Source: Vreelandella lionensis (GTDB lineage Bacteria > Pseudomonadota > Gammaproteobacteria > Pseudomonadales > Halomonadaceae). Taken from it: 64,000 bases of DNA. The translations under genes were made by a program, and so were the position numbers. Positions 19,625 through 28,521 of this stretch are shown here, piece after piece. The DNA lies in the NCBI RefSeq assembly GCF_002087295.1, contig NZ_MWVI01000099.1, positions 124,001 to 188,000 on the forward strand, in the 5' to 3' direction. Numbering within the stretch: the first letter of the stretch is position 1; each line of letters opens with the position of its first letter. Under the pieces are notes generated by a model. It worked only from the letters and a program-made list of their open reading frames with translations, had not been told where the DNA came from and searched no databases.

Positions 19625-20909
19625 CACCTTAGCCGAATGGCTTCATCACCTTGAAACCCTGCATCCCGTAGGGATCGATATGGGGCTGGAGCGTGTTTCT
19701 CTGGTGGCCAAGCGTATGGGGTTGCTAGAGCGCCCCATCGCGAAACAGGTCATCACGGTAGCAGGTACCAATGGCACGCGCTCTACCCTTGCCATGATAG
19801 ATGCTATCGCCCGCGCTCATGGGTTGCGGGCGGGTACTTATACCTCTCCGCACCTGCTGCGTTACAACGAACGCGTGACGGTGGATGGCCGGGAAGCCAG
19901 CGACCAGCGTTTGGTGGAAGGCTTTCAGCAGGTAGAAAACGCCCGCTTGCAAGAGCCTTCAATTAGCCTCACGTATTTCGAAGCTGGCACGCTGTGTGCG
20001 CTGTGGTGCTTGGCTAATGCCACATTGGATATTGCGATTCTGGAAGTGGGGCTGGGCGGCCGTTTAGACGCGGTGAATATTATTGACGCGGATGTGGCTA
20101 TCGTGACCACGATTGCGCTTGATCACGCGAATTTTCTAGGCAACGATCTTGAACAGATCGGGCGAGAAAAGGCGGGTATTTTTCGCCCGCTAAAACCCGC
20201 TGTGCTAGGTAGCCAGTCGCTTCCGCCAAGCGTGTTGGAATCAGCAATAGCGATAGCAGCCCATAGCTACGCACTAGGCACCGCCTTCAGTCATAGCGCT
20301 GGTGAGACGGTAGGCAACCCCTGGTGCTGGCATGGCCTTACTGCCGATGGCAGTACGCTTTCTCTGGATGGTTTACCAGACCCTGGATTGCCAATTGATA
20401 ATGCCGCCACGGCGCTTCAAGCGCTGGCCTTAGCAGGTGTCACTTTGCAGTTAAACACGGTGCGCAAAGCGCTGCGTACGGTAACGCTCTCCGGGCGAAT
20501 GCAGTGGGTAGGGCAGTGGTGTTTGGACGTAGGGCATAACCCTCATGCGGCACAGTACGTGGCCCGCCGTTTGCCAGCACCACCAAAAGGGGGTCGTCAG
20601 TGGGCGTTGATTGGTATGCTTAACGACAAAGATGCCGACGGTGTGATTCAGGCGCTTTCGCCAAGTATCACGGACTGGGTGTGCGTTACCCTTGAAGGTG
20701 AGCGTGGCCGTTCTGCAGACGAGTTAGCCAAACGTATTACGTCGCTGGGCGGACACGTGTATTATTGCGCCGACTCCCCCGCAGCGGGGGCTGCCAAGCT
20801 TGCCAAGCAGCTAGCCGCAGAGGACCGCGTGCTGGCCACCGGCTCATTCTTCACGGTAGCTGAGTTACTGGCCATGCCACTGCCGCAAGCAACGCCGCGG
20901 GCACGCTAA
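19617..20909 (+). CDS. folC: dihydrofolate synthase / folylpolyglutamate synthase, altered P-loop
   Basis: FolC adds glutamate to dihydropteroate and to folates, using [20 protein letters not shown] at 19617 is the preferred start; an ATG five codons earlier also exists. IDMGLERV, the folate loop, [12 protein letters not shown] and [11 protein letters not shown] are typical, as is the C-terminal [12 protein letters not shown]. The P-loop reads [10 protein letters not shown] where nearly all FolC have GTNGKGS: codons at 19776-19781 are ACG CGC, so the ATP-binding Lys and Gly are missing. Given the error load here, two miscalled bases are likely. Length 430 is normal; it lies between accD and dedD as in other gammaproteobacteria. 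Confidence 0.93.
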   Translation: MPNTLAEWLHHLETLHPVGIDMGLERVSLVAKRMGLLERPIAKQVITVAGTNGTRSTLAMIDAIARAHGLRAGTYTSPHLLRYNERVTVDGREASDQRLVEGFQQVENARLQEPSISLTYFEAGTLCALWCLANATLDIAILEVGLGGRLDAVNIIDADVAIVTTIALDHANFLGNDLEQIGREKAGIFRPLKPAVLGSQSLPPSVLESAIAIAAHSYALGTAFSHSAGETVGNPWCWHGLTADGSTLSLDGLPDPGLPIDNAATALQALALAGVTLQLNTVRKALRTVTLSGRMQWVGQWCLDVGHNPHAAQYVARRLPAPPKGGRQWALIGMLNDKDADGVIQALSPSITDWVCVTLEGERGRSADELAKRITSLGGHVYYCADSPAAGAAKLAKQLAAEDRVLATGSFFTVAELLAMPLPQATPRAR

Positions 20910-20926
20910 GCTTGATGGAGAGGGAT

Positions 20927-21622
20927 ATGAAATACGGTAAAACGGAACGCATTAGTGGCATCGTGATACTGCTGGCGCTACTGGCCATCGTTGTCCCTTG
21001 GTTGATGAGCGACCCCGCACCTCGGGAAGAGCGCCCTCAGCCCACCTTTGTGATCGAACAGCCTGTGGATGTGGAGCGTCAAGATGTGCCCGTGCCTGAC
21101 ATGCCTGACACCATTGATACACCTGCACCGTCGTCACCTGTCCTTACCGATGAAGCGCTGGATGAGCCGATAGAGGAAATACCTCGGGCGCCACAAACAG
21201 ATCAAGTAGCGAGCTCTAGTTCTGATGAAGGTTCATCGTCGCTAACCGCTGCTGCCGAGCCTAGCCAACAAGCGCCTTCGCAGCCCAGCCGTGAACCGGA
21301 TTCTCCGCCGCAAGAAGACCCCATTGCCGCGCTGGTCGCAGCGAATGAGAGCCGCAATAGCAGTGCCTCCGTAGCACCCTCTGCTCAGCAGCAGGGCGAG
21401 TGGGCAGTCCAGGTGGGCAGTTTTGGTGATACCGCCAACGCCCAGCGTATTAGCGACCAGCTAAGCGGTGAAGGTTTTAGCGTGTTTCAGCGCGCCCGTG
21501 ATAACAATCTGACTACTGTATTAGTAGGCCCTTACGCCACGTCTGAGGATGGTGAGGCAGCGATGGCGCTTATCAAACAGCGTATTAATGTGCAGGGTCT
21601 GCTTGTTCGAGTAAGAGATTAA
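20927..21622 (+). CDS. dedD: SPOR-domain cell division protein, DedD-like
   Basis: One N-terminal membrane helix (about residues 9-27, ISGIVILLALLAIVVPWL) is followed by a long Pro/Ser/Glu-rich periplasmic linker and a C-terminal SPOR domain (about 158-231, GEWAVQVGSFGDTANAQRI). SPOR domains bind denuded glycan strands at the septum; DedD helps division. The ATG at 20927 has GAGAGGG just upstream. It lies between folC and cvpA, the usual place. Length 231. Confidence 0.9.
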   Translation: MKYGKTERISGIVILLALLAIVVPWLMSDPAPREERPQPTFVIEQPVDVERQDVPVPDMPDTIDTPAPSSPVLTDEALDEPIEEIPRAPQTDQVASSSSDEGSSSLTAAAEPSQQAPSQPSREPDSPPQEDPIAALVAANESRNSSASVAPSAQQQGEWAVQVGSFGDTANAQRISDQLSGEGFSVFQRARDNNLTTVLVGPYATSEDGEAAMALIKQRINVQGLLVRVRD

Positions 21623-21624
21623 CG

Positions 21625-22202
21625 ATGGCATTGACCTGGATTGATGCGCTGTTTTAGCCGTTCTTGGGCTTTCGATGCTGGCGGGCTTTGTGCGCGGTTT
21701 CGTGCGCGAGTTGCTTGGCTTAGCTGCTTTGGTCGTTGCGTTAATGGTCGCACGTGTTTTGGCGGAGCCCGTTGCAGAGTTAATGAGCGGCTTTATTGAG
21801 AGCTTTGATGCACGCTTAGTGCTGGCATTTGCTCTGGTGATTTTTGCCGTCATTCTGTTATGTGGCATTGTTATTCGCGTGGTGCATGCGGCCGTTGAAT
21901 GGGTTGGCATGGGGTTGTTGAATCGATTCGCAGGTGCTGCCTTTGGGATAGCCCGCGGGGCGGTGATTCTGCTAGTGGCTACTGTGTTGATTACCCTAAC
22001 GCCGCTGGCTGAGCTCCAGGCTTGGCAGCAAGCATCGTTACGGCCAACCTTTATTGAGCTTCGCGATTGGGCGGTCAGCCAGCTAGACCAGTGGGAGCGG
22101 GAGCTGCCGACACCGCCTGAGTCGCTGCGCGATATTTCGCTACCTGAACTGCGTCGCCCACAGCCGACGCTACCCTCCAGCAGCGCCCCTGAGGTTGAGT
22201 AA
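21625..22202 (+). CDS. cvpA: CvpA family membrane protein, one-base deletion near the start
   Basis: CvpA is a small inner-membrane protein long linked to purF (colicin V production in E. coli). Reading from ATG 21625 gives MALTWIDALF, then TAG at 21655-21657; restoring one T in the T run at 21652-21655 gives LAVLGLSMLAGFVRGFVREL, the family N-terminus. Four hydrophobic segments and an acidic, Pro-rich tail follow. Repaired length is about 192. It starts 2 bases after dedD and precedes purF. Confidence 0.9.
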
Positions 22203-22316
22203 CGGGAGCTGCCAGAAAATTCTCCGCTGGTGCTGCTTCCAGCGCCAGTGCTTGTCAGTTTGATGAACGTACGGGCTTGCGTCAGTAAGCCATGGTATTA
22301 AAGCGAGGTAACTGGA

Positions 22317-23836
22317 ATGTGCGGTATAGTGGGCCTTCTGGCCAAGCAGGCAGTAAATCAGGGAATCTACGATGCCCTGACCGTACTTCAGCATCGGGGC
22401 CAAGACGCTGCCGGAATGATGACTTGGAATGAGGGACGCTTCCTACTGCGCAAGAGTAACGGATTAGTTCGTGACGTCTTCCATACTCGCCACATGGCAC
22501 GCCTGAAAGGCAACCTGGGCATTGGTCACGTTCGCTATCCGACAGCAGGCTCCTCCAGCGAGGCAGAATCACAGCCTTTCTACGTTAACTCTCCTTACGG
22601 CATTGCCCTGGCTCATAACGGTAACCTGACCAACTCAGAGCAGTTGAAACAGGAGCTGTTCTCCACTGATCTTCGCCATATCAATACCAGCTCTGACTCG
22701 GAAGTGCTGTTGAATGTGTTCGCCCATGAATTGGGCAAGCAGGGGCTGCATTTAGAAGCTGAGGATATTTTCGATGCGGTTCGTAGAGTGCACCGGCGCT
22801 GCAAAGGCGGCTACGCGGCGGTCGCGATTATTAGCGGGTTTGGTATGGTGGCCTTCCGTGACCCTCACGGCATTCGTCCGGTGGTGTTTGGTACCCGTCA
22901 GGATGCTGATGGCCAAGAGGTGATGATTGCTTCTGAGTCGGTGGCGCTGGACGTGGGGGGCTTCGAGCTGGAACGCGACCTTGGCCCCGGCGAAGCGATT
23001 TTTGTTGATATGCAGGGGCAAGTACACACCCAGGTATGTGCAGATCGCCCACAGCTACGCTCGTGCATTTTTAGCATGTTTATCTGGCGCGTCCTGACTC
23101 TATCCTGGACGGTGCTTACGTTTACGGCACGCGGATGCAGATGGGTCGTAAGCTGGGTGATCGCATCTTGAGCGAGTGGCCGGATCACGATATCGATGTG
23201 GTTATTCCGATTCCCGATACCTCGCGTACTTCCGCTCTAGAGATGGCTCAGCATCTCGGCGTGACCTACCGCGAAGGCTTTATGAAGAACCGCTACATTG
23301 GCCGTACCTTTATTATGCCGGGTCAAACCCAACGTAAAAAATCGGTACGCCAAAAGCTGAACGCCATTGATGTGGAGTTCAAAGGCAAGAATGTACTGCT
23401 AGTGGATGACTCCATCGTACGGGGTACCACCTGCAAACAGATTATTCAGATGGCGCGAGATGCCGGTGCGCGTAAGGTTTACTTTGCCTCTGCCGCGCCG
23501 CCCGTTCGCTACCCCAACGTTTATGGGATTGATATGCCAGCGGCGTCTGAGCTGATCGCCCATGGTCGTACTGAAGAGGAAGTTGGGCAGCTGATCGGTG
23601 CCGACCGCATCTTCTATCAGGATCTGGAAGATCTAAAAGACGCCTGCCGCGAAGTAAATCCTGACATGGAAGCCTTCGACTGTTCAGTGTTTGACGGTAA
23701 CTACGTCACTGGCGACATTGACGATGCGTATTTGGCCGTCTTGGAAGCCAGCCGTAACGATTCAGCAAAAGATCAGAGCGCGGGTGACCACGCGCTGGTC
23801 GATATGCATAATCAAGACGACGATCTGGACGATTAA
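22317..23836 (+). CDS. purF: amidophosphoribosyltransferase, one-base deletion
   Basis: PurF makes phosphoribosylamine from PRPP and glutamine, the committed step of purine synthesis. MCGIVG begins with the catalytic Cys2 of the Ntn glutaminase domain; the PRTase domain has [17 protein letters not shown]. The frame breaks after PQLRSCIF: a G is missing in TTTTTAGCATG (at about 23072), and restoring it gives [19 protein letters not shown], conserved in PurF. Repaired length is 506. It is followed by metZ as in Pseudomonas. No PurR-type box was recognised upstream. Confidence 0.95.
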
Positions 23837-23847
23837 GTGTCACGCTG

Positions 23848-23873
23848 CCTGCGGTGCCCAAGTGGCCCGCAGG
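23848..23873 (+). other. hairpin between purF and metZ
   Basis: CCTGCGG (23848-23854) pairs with CCGCAGG (23867-23873). There is no T-tract. It lies 12 bases after the purF stop codon and may slow or partly end transcription before metZ. Confidence 0.35.
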
Positions 23874-23937
23874 AGAAATGTGTATGTGGTGCAATAATTA
23901 GCATTTTGAAATCGCGTTTGGAATAAGGGGCTCTGCC

Positions 23938-25137
23938 ATGCACGAAGATAGCCATCAGGATGAGTGGTCGCTTGAGACGCTCGCTATTCGCGCGGGCCAC
24001 CACCGCACGTTTGAGCAGGAGCACTCGGAACCCATTTTTCCCACATCAAGCTTTGTGTACGAGAGTGCTGCCGAGGCGGCACGCAAGTTTGGTGGTAAAG
24101 AGCCAGGCAATGTTTACTCGCGCTTTACGAACCCTACCGTACATACTTTCGAGCGCCGTCTAGCGGCGCTTGAAGGTGGTGAACGCTGCGTGGCGACTAG
24201 CTCTGGCATGTCAGCCATTCTCTCAACGGCGCTGGCACTGCTTTCGGCAGGCGATGAGATTGTGGCGTCTCGTTCGCTATTTGGCTCCACGGTCAGCCTG
24301 TTTGATAAGTATCTGGGCAAGTTCGGTATCACAACGCGCTATGTGGAGCTTTCCAACTTGGCCGCGTGGGAAGAGGCGATCAGCCCTAAGACTAAGCTGC
24401 TGTTTGCTGAAACGCCTTCAAACCCGCTTTCCGAAGTGGCGGATATCCCTGCGCTGGCGGCGCTCGCCAAGCGTAGCGGTGCACTGCTCGCCATTGATAA
24501 CTGCTTTTTGACCCCCGCACTGCAAAAGCCTATCGCGCTAGGTGCGGACTTGGTCATTCACTCTGCCACGAAATATCTGGATGGTCAGGGACGCGCAGTA
24601 GGCGGAGCCGTGGTAGGCAAGCATGACGTGCTGGAAGAAGTTTTTGGTGTCGTGCGCACCTGTGGACCTTGCATGAGCCCGTTTAATGCGTGGATTTTCA
24701 CCAAAGGCTTGGAAACCCTCTCACTGCGTATGAAAGCGCACTGTGAAAACGCACTGGCACTGGCGCTCTGGCTAGATCAGCACCCGGCCGTCAACCGCGT
24801 CTACTACAGCGGGCTGGAAGCACATCCTCAACATGTGTTAGCGAAACAGCAGCAGCAGGGCTTTGGTGCGGTGCTCGGTTTTGAGGTGAAAGGTGGGCAA
24901 GAGGGCGCTTGGCAGGTCATTGATGCCACGCGCATGCTTTCCATTACCGGGAACTTAGGTGATGTAAAAACCGCTATTACTCATCCGGCAACCACCACGC
25001 ATGGCCGTCTCTCGGACGCACAGAAAGCGGCGGCAGGCATTTCGCCGGGCTTGGTTCGTGTGGCCGTTGGGCTTGAAAGCCAGGAAGATATTCAACGTGA
25101 CTTGGCACGAGGCCTAGATGTACTAGCTGCCCAGTAA
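23938..25137 (+). CDS. metZ: O-succinylhomoserine sulfhydrylase
   Basis: MetZ makes homocysteine directly from O-succinylhomoserine and sulfide, a PLP enzyme of the Cys/Met metabolism family. The PLP lysine is in HSATKYLDGQGRAVGG (about residue 210); YSRFTNPT, TSSGMSAI and SITGNLGDVKTAITHP are typical. Length is 399. The family also contains cystathionine gamma-synthase, but position after purF and sequence fit MetZ. A bidirectional terminator follows. Confidence 0.93.
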   Translation: MHEDSHQDEWSLETLAIRAGHHRTFEQEHSEPIFPTSSFVYESAAEAARKFGGKEPGNVYSRFTNPTVHTFERRLAALEGGERCVATSSGMSAILSTALALLSAGDEIVASRSLFGSTVSLFDKYLGKFGITTRYVELSNLAAWEEAISPKTKLLFAETPSNPLSEVADIPALAALAKRSGALLAIDNCFLTPALQKPIALGADLVIHSATKYLDGQGRAVGGAVVGKHDVLEEVFGVVRTCGPCMSPFNAWIFTKGLETLSLRMKAHCENALALALWLDQHPAVNRVYYSGLEAHPQHVLAKQQQQGFGAVLGFEVKGGQEGAWQVIDATRMLSITGNLGDVKTAITHPATTTHGRLSDAQKAAAGISPGLVRVAVGLESQEDIQRDLARGLDVLAAQ

Positions 25138-25159
25138 GTAGCATTGGTTTAAGCTAAAT

Positions 25160-25187
25160 AAAAAACCCACCGAGAGGTGGGTTTTTT
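25160..25187. terminator. bidirectional intrinsic terminator between metZ and a convergent small gene
   Basis: Six A, CCCACC, GAGA loop, GGTGGG, six T. The symmetric A and T tracts let it end transcription of metZ and of the minus-strand gene at 25240-25518. Confidence 0.93.
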
Positions 25188-25239
25188 GTCATCTAAGAAG
25201 CTAAGCGTTTTCTGCGTTGGACAGCAGCGCTTACCTGTC

Positions 25240-25518
25240 TTAGGAGGCGTTGCGGTGCGGCAGTTCAGACTTCGCAATCTGGTCATTGTTGCTGTTTGAG
25301 TGATGCGCTTCAGAGCTAGGCTCGATAACGGTGTTTTTAGCAGCATCACCGTTCACACGCGTCAGATCAGCGGGCGTCAGGTTTAAGCTTTCTGTGCTGT
25401 GGTTCACAGAAGAGCTGGCATGAACGATTTCATTGAGCTCAGCAGAGCCTTGTTCGGCTAGAGCCGCTGTAGAGGTCAATGTTAGGGCGATAGCGGAAAT
25501 AAGGGTCAATTTTTTCAT
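25240..25518 (-). CDS. small exported protein of unknown function
   Basis: The 92-residue protein has a clear Sec signal peptide (MKKLTLISAIALTLTSTAAL, cleaved after ALA) leaving a mature peptide of about 70 residues rich in Ser, Asn, His and Glu with no cysteine. LTPADLTRVNGDAAKNTVIE is its most ordered-looking part. GAGAGTATGACCC lies before the ATG. It has its own terminator and a long AT-rich upstream region, so it is probably expressed alone. I do not recognise the family; it could be a periplasmic or secreted peptide. Confidence 0.7.
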   Translation of the reverse strand: MKKLTLISAIALTLTSTAALAEQGSAELNEIVHASSSVNHSTESLNLTPADLTRVNGDAAKNTVIEPSSEAHHSNSNNDQIAKSELPHRNAS

Positions 25519-25852
25519 GGGTCATACTCTCTATAAATAGTGGATTCGTTTAAAAGCGTTGTGATGTGTCGTGTCAGAACGTGCGCTAATAATAAGCGCG
25601 CTAAACAAATAGTAAAATTGATTAAAATTGCTGGGTTTGTTCGATTTTTTAAACTTTCGTCTAAGATGCTAGGCTTGGGACATGTCGTGGAGAATTTGTG
25701 AAGAAGCATCAGAATCATTAGCGACATAACCAATGGTTTTTACGAACGATGTATTCTGCTTTTTTCAGCAGAGTTTTTGCCGGTGAAACGGTATGCTCAT
25801 TACGAAACGAGCGGGCAGACCCTTGCGGGCAGTTTTATACGGGGAATCAAGG
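25519..25852. other. AT-rich divergent intergenic region
   Basis: These 334 bases separate the small exported protein gene (minus) from cytochrome b561 (plus) and must hold both promoters. Short hairpins such as CTGC-N8-GCAG near 25757 are present. No RNA family, operator or coding frame could be supported. Confidence 0.4.
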
Positions 25853-26410
25853 ATGTTGCGGAACACACGCAGCGGTTGGGGTGTCATTAGTATTCTTTTT
25901 CACTGGCTCAGTGCCCTGACGATCATTGGGTTGTTTATTTTGGGCTGGTGGATGACCGGTTTGGGTTATTACGATCCTTGGTATAACCAAGGCCCCTGGG
26001 CTCATCGCTCGATAGGTATTTTGTTACTACTGGCGACCGTAGGCCGCTTAATATGGCGTTTTGCACAGCCCACGCCTGCGGGAGAAGGCAGCCGCTTAGA
26101 GCAAGCTGCTGCTCACCTGGGCCATATAGCGCTTTATGTACTATTACTGCTTGTGTTGACCAGTGGCTATTTGATTTCCACAGCGAATGGCCGCGGTATT
26201 AGCGTGTTTGGATGGTTTGAGATTCCTGCGGTGCTGCACGATCTGCCGAATCAGGCAAGCCTTGCGGGGGAGGTTCATTGGTATAGCGCGATTGCGCTAA
26301 TGCTGTTGGCGGGTGGTCATGCCCTGGCAGCGTTAGTACATCACTACCGGTATCGTCATACAACGCTGAGTCGGATGGTAAACCCCCGCTATAGCCGAAC
26401 CAGCCTCTGA
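25853..26410 (+). CDS. cytochrome b561 family di-heme membrane protein
   Basis: Four membrane helices carry the heme-ligand histidines of bacterial cytochrome b561 (CybB): ILFHWLSA, WAHRSIGI, and the pair HWYSAI and GGHALAALVHH. These proteins pass electrons from quinol, often with YceI-type partners. The ATG at 25853 with CAAGG upstream is preferred over an earlier frame-open ATG. Length is 185. yceI follows, a pairing common in gammaproteobacteria. Confidence 0.9.
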   Translation: MLRNTRSGWGVISILFHWLSALTIIGLFILGWWMTGLGYYDPWYNQGPWAHRSIGILLLLATVGRLIWRFAQPTPAGEGSRLEQAAAHLGHIALYVLLLLVLTSGYLISTANGRGISVFGWFEIPAVLHDLPNQASLAGEVHWYSAIALMLLAGGHALAALVHHYRYRHTTLSRMVNPRYSRTSL

Positions 26411-26497
26411 TTGCTGGGTGACAATTTTTGAACGCTGTCGGGTAAGGTAGAGGCAACGCCGACAGTGCCCATAAAGGAAAGAAAGGAGATGGAAATA

Positions 26498-27082
26498 ATG
26501 ATGAAGAAAAGCGTAATGGCAGTGGCCGTAGCGGCAGCGGCGATGGTTCCTTTGAGCCAAGCACAGGCAGCGGACTACCAGATTGATACGGAAGGCCAGC
26601 ACGCCTTCGTTCAATTCAAAATTAACCACCTGGGCTTCTCCTACATCCTGGGCAGCTTTGAAGAGTTCGACGGCCAGTTCTCTTACGATGCTGACGATCT
26701 GGACGCTTCTTCTGTCGAAATGGAAGTTCAAATTGATAGTCTGACCAGTAATCATGCTGAGCGTGACCGTCACATCTTGAGTGGTGACTTCCTGAATGCC
26801 AGCGAATTCCCCACGGCGACGTTTACTTCTACCGGTTTTGAATCTACCGGCGACAATGAAGGCGTTGTGACCGGTGAGCTAACGCTGCATGGTCAGACTC
26901 AAGAGATCGAAATGCCGGTAACGCTGATGGGGGAAGGTGAAGATCCCTGGGGCAATTACCGTGCAGGTTTTGAAGGCAGCACGATGCTTACCCTCGGCGA
27001 TTTCGGTATTAACATGAGCGATTTCCCGGAAGTTATGCACGAAGTTGAGCTGTACGTGACGTTTGAAGGTATTCGCCAGTAA
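26498..27082 (+). CDS. YceI family periplasmic lipid-binding protein
   Basis: A signal peptide (cleaved near AQA-ADYQID) precedes a YceI lipocalin-like barrel that binds isoprenoid quinones or similar lipids. The family pattern is visible: HAFVQFKINHLGFSYILGSF, FSYDADDLDASSVEMEVQID, HILSGDFLNASEFPTATFTS and GELTLHGQTQEIEMPVTL. AAGGAG is 9 bases before the ATG pair at 26498; the longer frame start would lie inside this site's upstream region. Length is 194. It probably works with the preceding cytochrome b561. Confidence 0.92.
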   Translation: MMKKSVMAVAVAAAAMVPLSQAQAADYQIDTEGQHAFVQFKINHLGFSYILGSFEEFDGQFSYDADDLDASSVEMEVQIDSLTSNHAERDRHILSGDFLNASEFPTATFTSTGFESTGDNEGVVTGELTLHGQTQEIEMPVTLMGEGEDPWGNYRAGFEGSTMLTLGDFGINMSDFPEVMHEVELYVTFEGIRQ

Positions 27083-27095
27083 GCGATACGGTTTA

Positions 27096-27132
27096 AAAAC
27101 GCCGCCACCCTAACGGGTGGTGGCGTTTTTTG
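27096..27132 (+). terminator. intrinsic terminator after yceI
   Basis: AACGCCGCCACCC pairs with GGGTGGTGGCGTT (one wobble) across TAAC, flanked by A and T runs, so it may act in both directions. It ends upstream of the MATE gene start. Confidence 0.9.
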
Positions 27133-27173
27133 CGTTTAGTATTCCTACATTTATGACGCTAAGGAGTCAGTTT

Positions 27174-28520
27174 TTGGCAGCTGTCATGCAACAACGCGAG
27201 TTGGCGATAACCCTATGGCGGCAAACGTGGCCGATGGCCATTGGCGTACTGGCGCTATTGGGTTTTCAGCTTGTGGACAGTGCGTTTATCGCACGTTTAG
27301 GCACTGCGCCGCTGGCGGCTCAGTCGTTTACCTTTCCTCTGTCGTTTTTGATCATTGGTATACAGGTGGGAATGGGCATTGCCATCGCCGCGCTGATTTC
27401 CAGAGCATTAGGAGCAGGAGAGCAGGCGAGGGCCAAGCGGCTCTCCAGTCTGGTGCTGATTGCTGGTGGGGCGGTGATTGCCGTACTGGCAGTGGCGTTA
27501 TGGCTGCTTCAGGTGCCGCTCTTTCAGCTGCTGGGGGCGGACGAAACGGCGCTGACGTATATTCGTGCCTACTGGGGGCCTCAGCTATTTTCTGCCTGGT
27601 TAGGGGCGCTGCTTTACTTTATGTATAGCGTTTTTCGTGCTCACGGTGATACACGCATGCCCGGCAAGATGATGGTGCTCAGTAGCCTGATCAACCTAGC
27701 GCTCGATCCGCTGTTTATTTTTGGTGTAGGTGGCTGGGAAGGTTGGGGGCTTCCGGGGGCAGCGTGGGCGACTGCCGTGGCGTTTTCCGTTGGGCTGTTG
27801 CTAACAGGGGCTAAATTGCGGCGCTGTCAGTGGGCGACTATGGATGATATTGGGCAAGAAGCTGTGCGCTCATGGCGGCCTTTTACAGGCATTGCCGCTC
27901 GCGCGATGGGCAGCCAGTTAATGCCGCCGCTGGCGGCAATGCTTGCCATTGCCGCAGTGGCGGGCTTAGGCGACACCCAAGTAGCGGCGTGGGGGTTAGC
28001 GAGTCGCCTTGAGACGCTATCGCTGATGGTGATTCTTGCCATGACCATGTCACTACCCCCTTGGCTGGGGCGCTGTTATGGCGCGGGGGATTGGGGGCAA
28101 ATTCAGCAGCTTATGCGCCTAGCATTAAAAGTGGCCGTGATTTGGCAGCTAAGCCTTGGCGTGCTGCTGGCGTTAGCGTCGCCGTGGGTGGCCATGGCCT
28201 TGGCGGGCAATCCAGAGGTGCAGAGTGAACTTGCTCTGCTGATTCGCTTTATGCTGCCAAGCTACGCAGCACTTGGTGTCTGTATGCTGGTCGTATCGGC
28301 GGGTAATGCGCTGGGGTGGCCGCTTAGGGCAATGCTGCTTTCCAGTGCGCGGCTGTTTATCTGCTACTTGCCCTGTTTATGGCTAGGGGCAGAGCTATTT
28401 GGCTGGACGGGCCTCGCTGCTGGTGCAGCTATCGGCAACCTACTGGCCGGGCTAACGGCGTGGGTCTTGCTGAAGCGTATCCTCTCCCGCCCGCATCGGC
28501 AGGCGGGAGCGTCAGGCTAG
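27174..28520 (+). CDS. MATE family multidrug/sodium antiporter
   Basis: The 448-residue protein has twelve hydrophobic segments in two similar halves, with the MATE patterns WPMAIGVLALLGFQLVDSAF, GVGGWEGWGLPGAAWAT and AQSFTFPLSFLIIGIQVGMG. MATE proteins export drugs or metabolites in exchange for Na+ or H+. I chose TTG at 27174 because AAGGAG (27161-27166) lies 7 bases upstream; ATG 27186 is the alternative. It resembles the DinF/NorM groups, but the substrate is unknown. It converges with the NCS2 permease. Confidence 0.88.
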   Translation: MAAVMQQRELAITLWRQTWPMAIGVLALLGFQLVDSAFIARLGTAPLAAQSFTFPLSFLIIGIQVGMGIAIAALISRALGAGEQARAKRLSSLVLIAGGAVIAVLAVALWLLQVPLFQLLGADETALTYIRAYWGPQLFSAWLGALLYFMYSVFRAHGDTRMPGKMMVLSSLINLALDPLFIFGVGGWEGWGLPGAAWATAVAFSVGLLLTGAKLRRCQWATMDDIGQEAVRSWRPFTGIAARAMGSQLMPPLAAMLAIAAVAGLGDTQVAAWGLASRLETLSLMVILAMTMSLPPWLGRCYGAGDWGQIQQLMRLALKVAVIWQLSLGVLLALASPWVAMALAGNPEVQSELALLIRFMLPSYAALGVCMLVVSAGNALGWPLRAMLLSSARLFICYLPCLWLGAELFGWTGLAAGAAIGNLLAGLTAWVLLKRILSRPHRQAGASG

Positions 28521-28521
28521 C

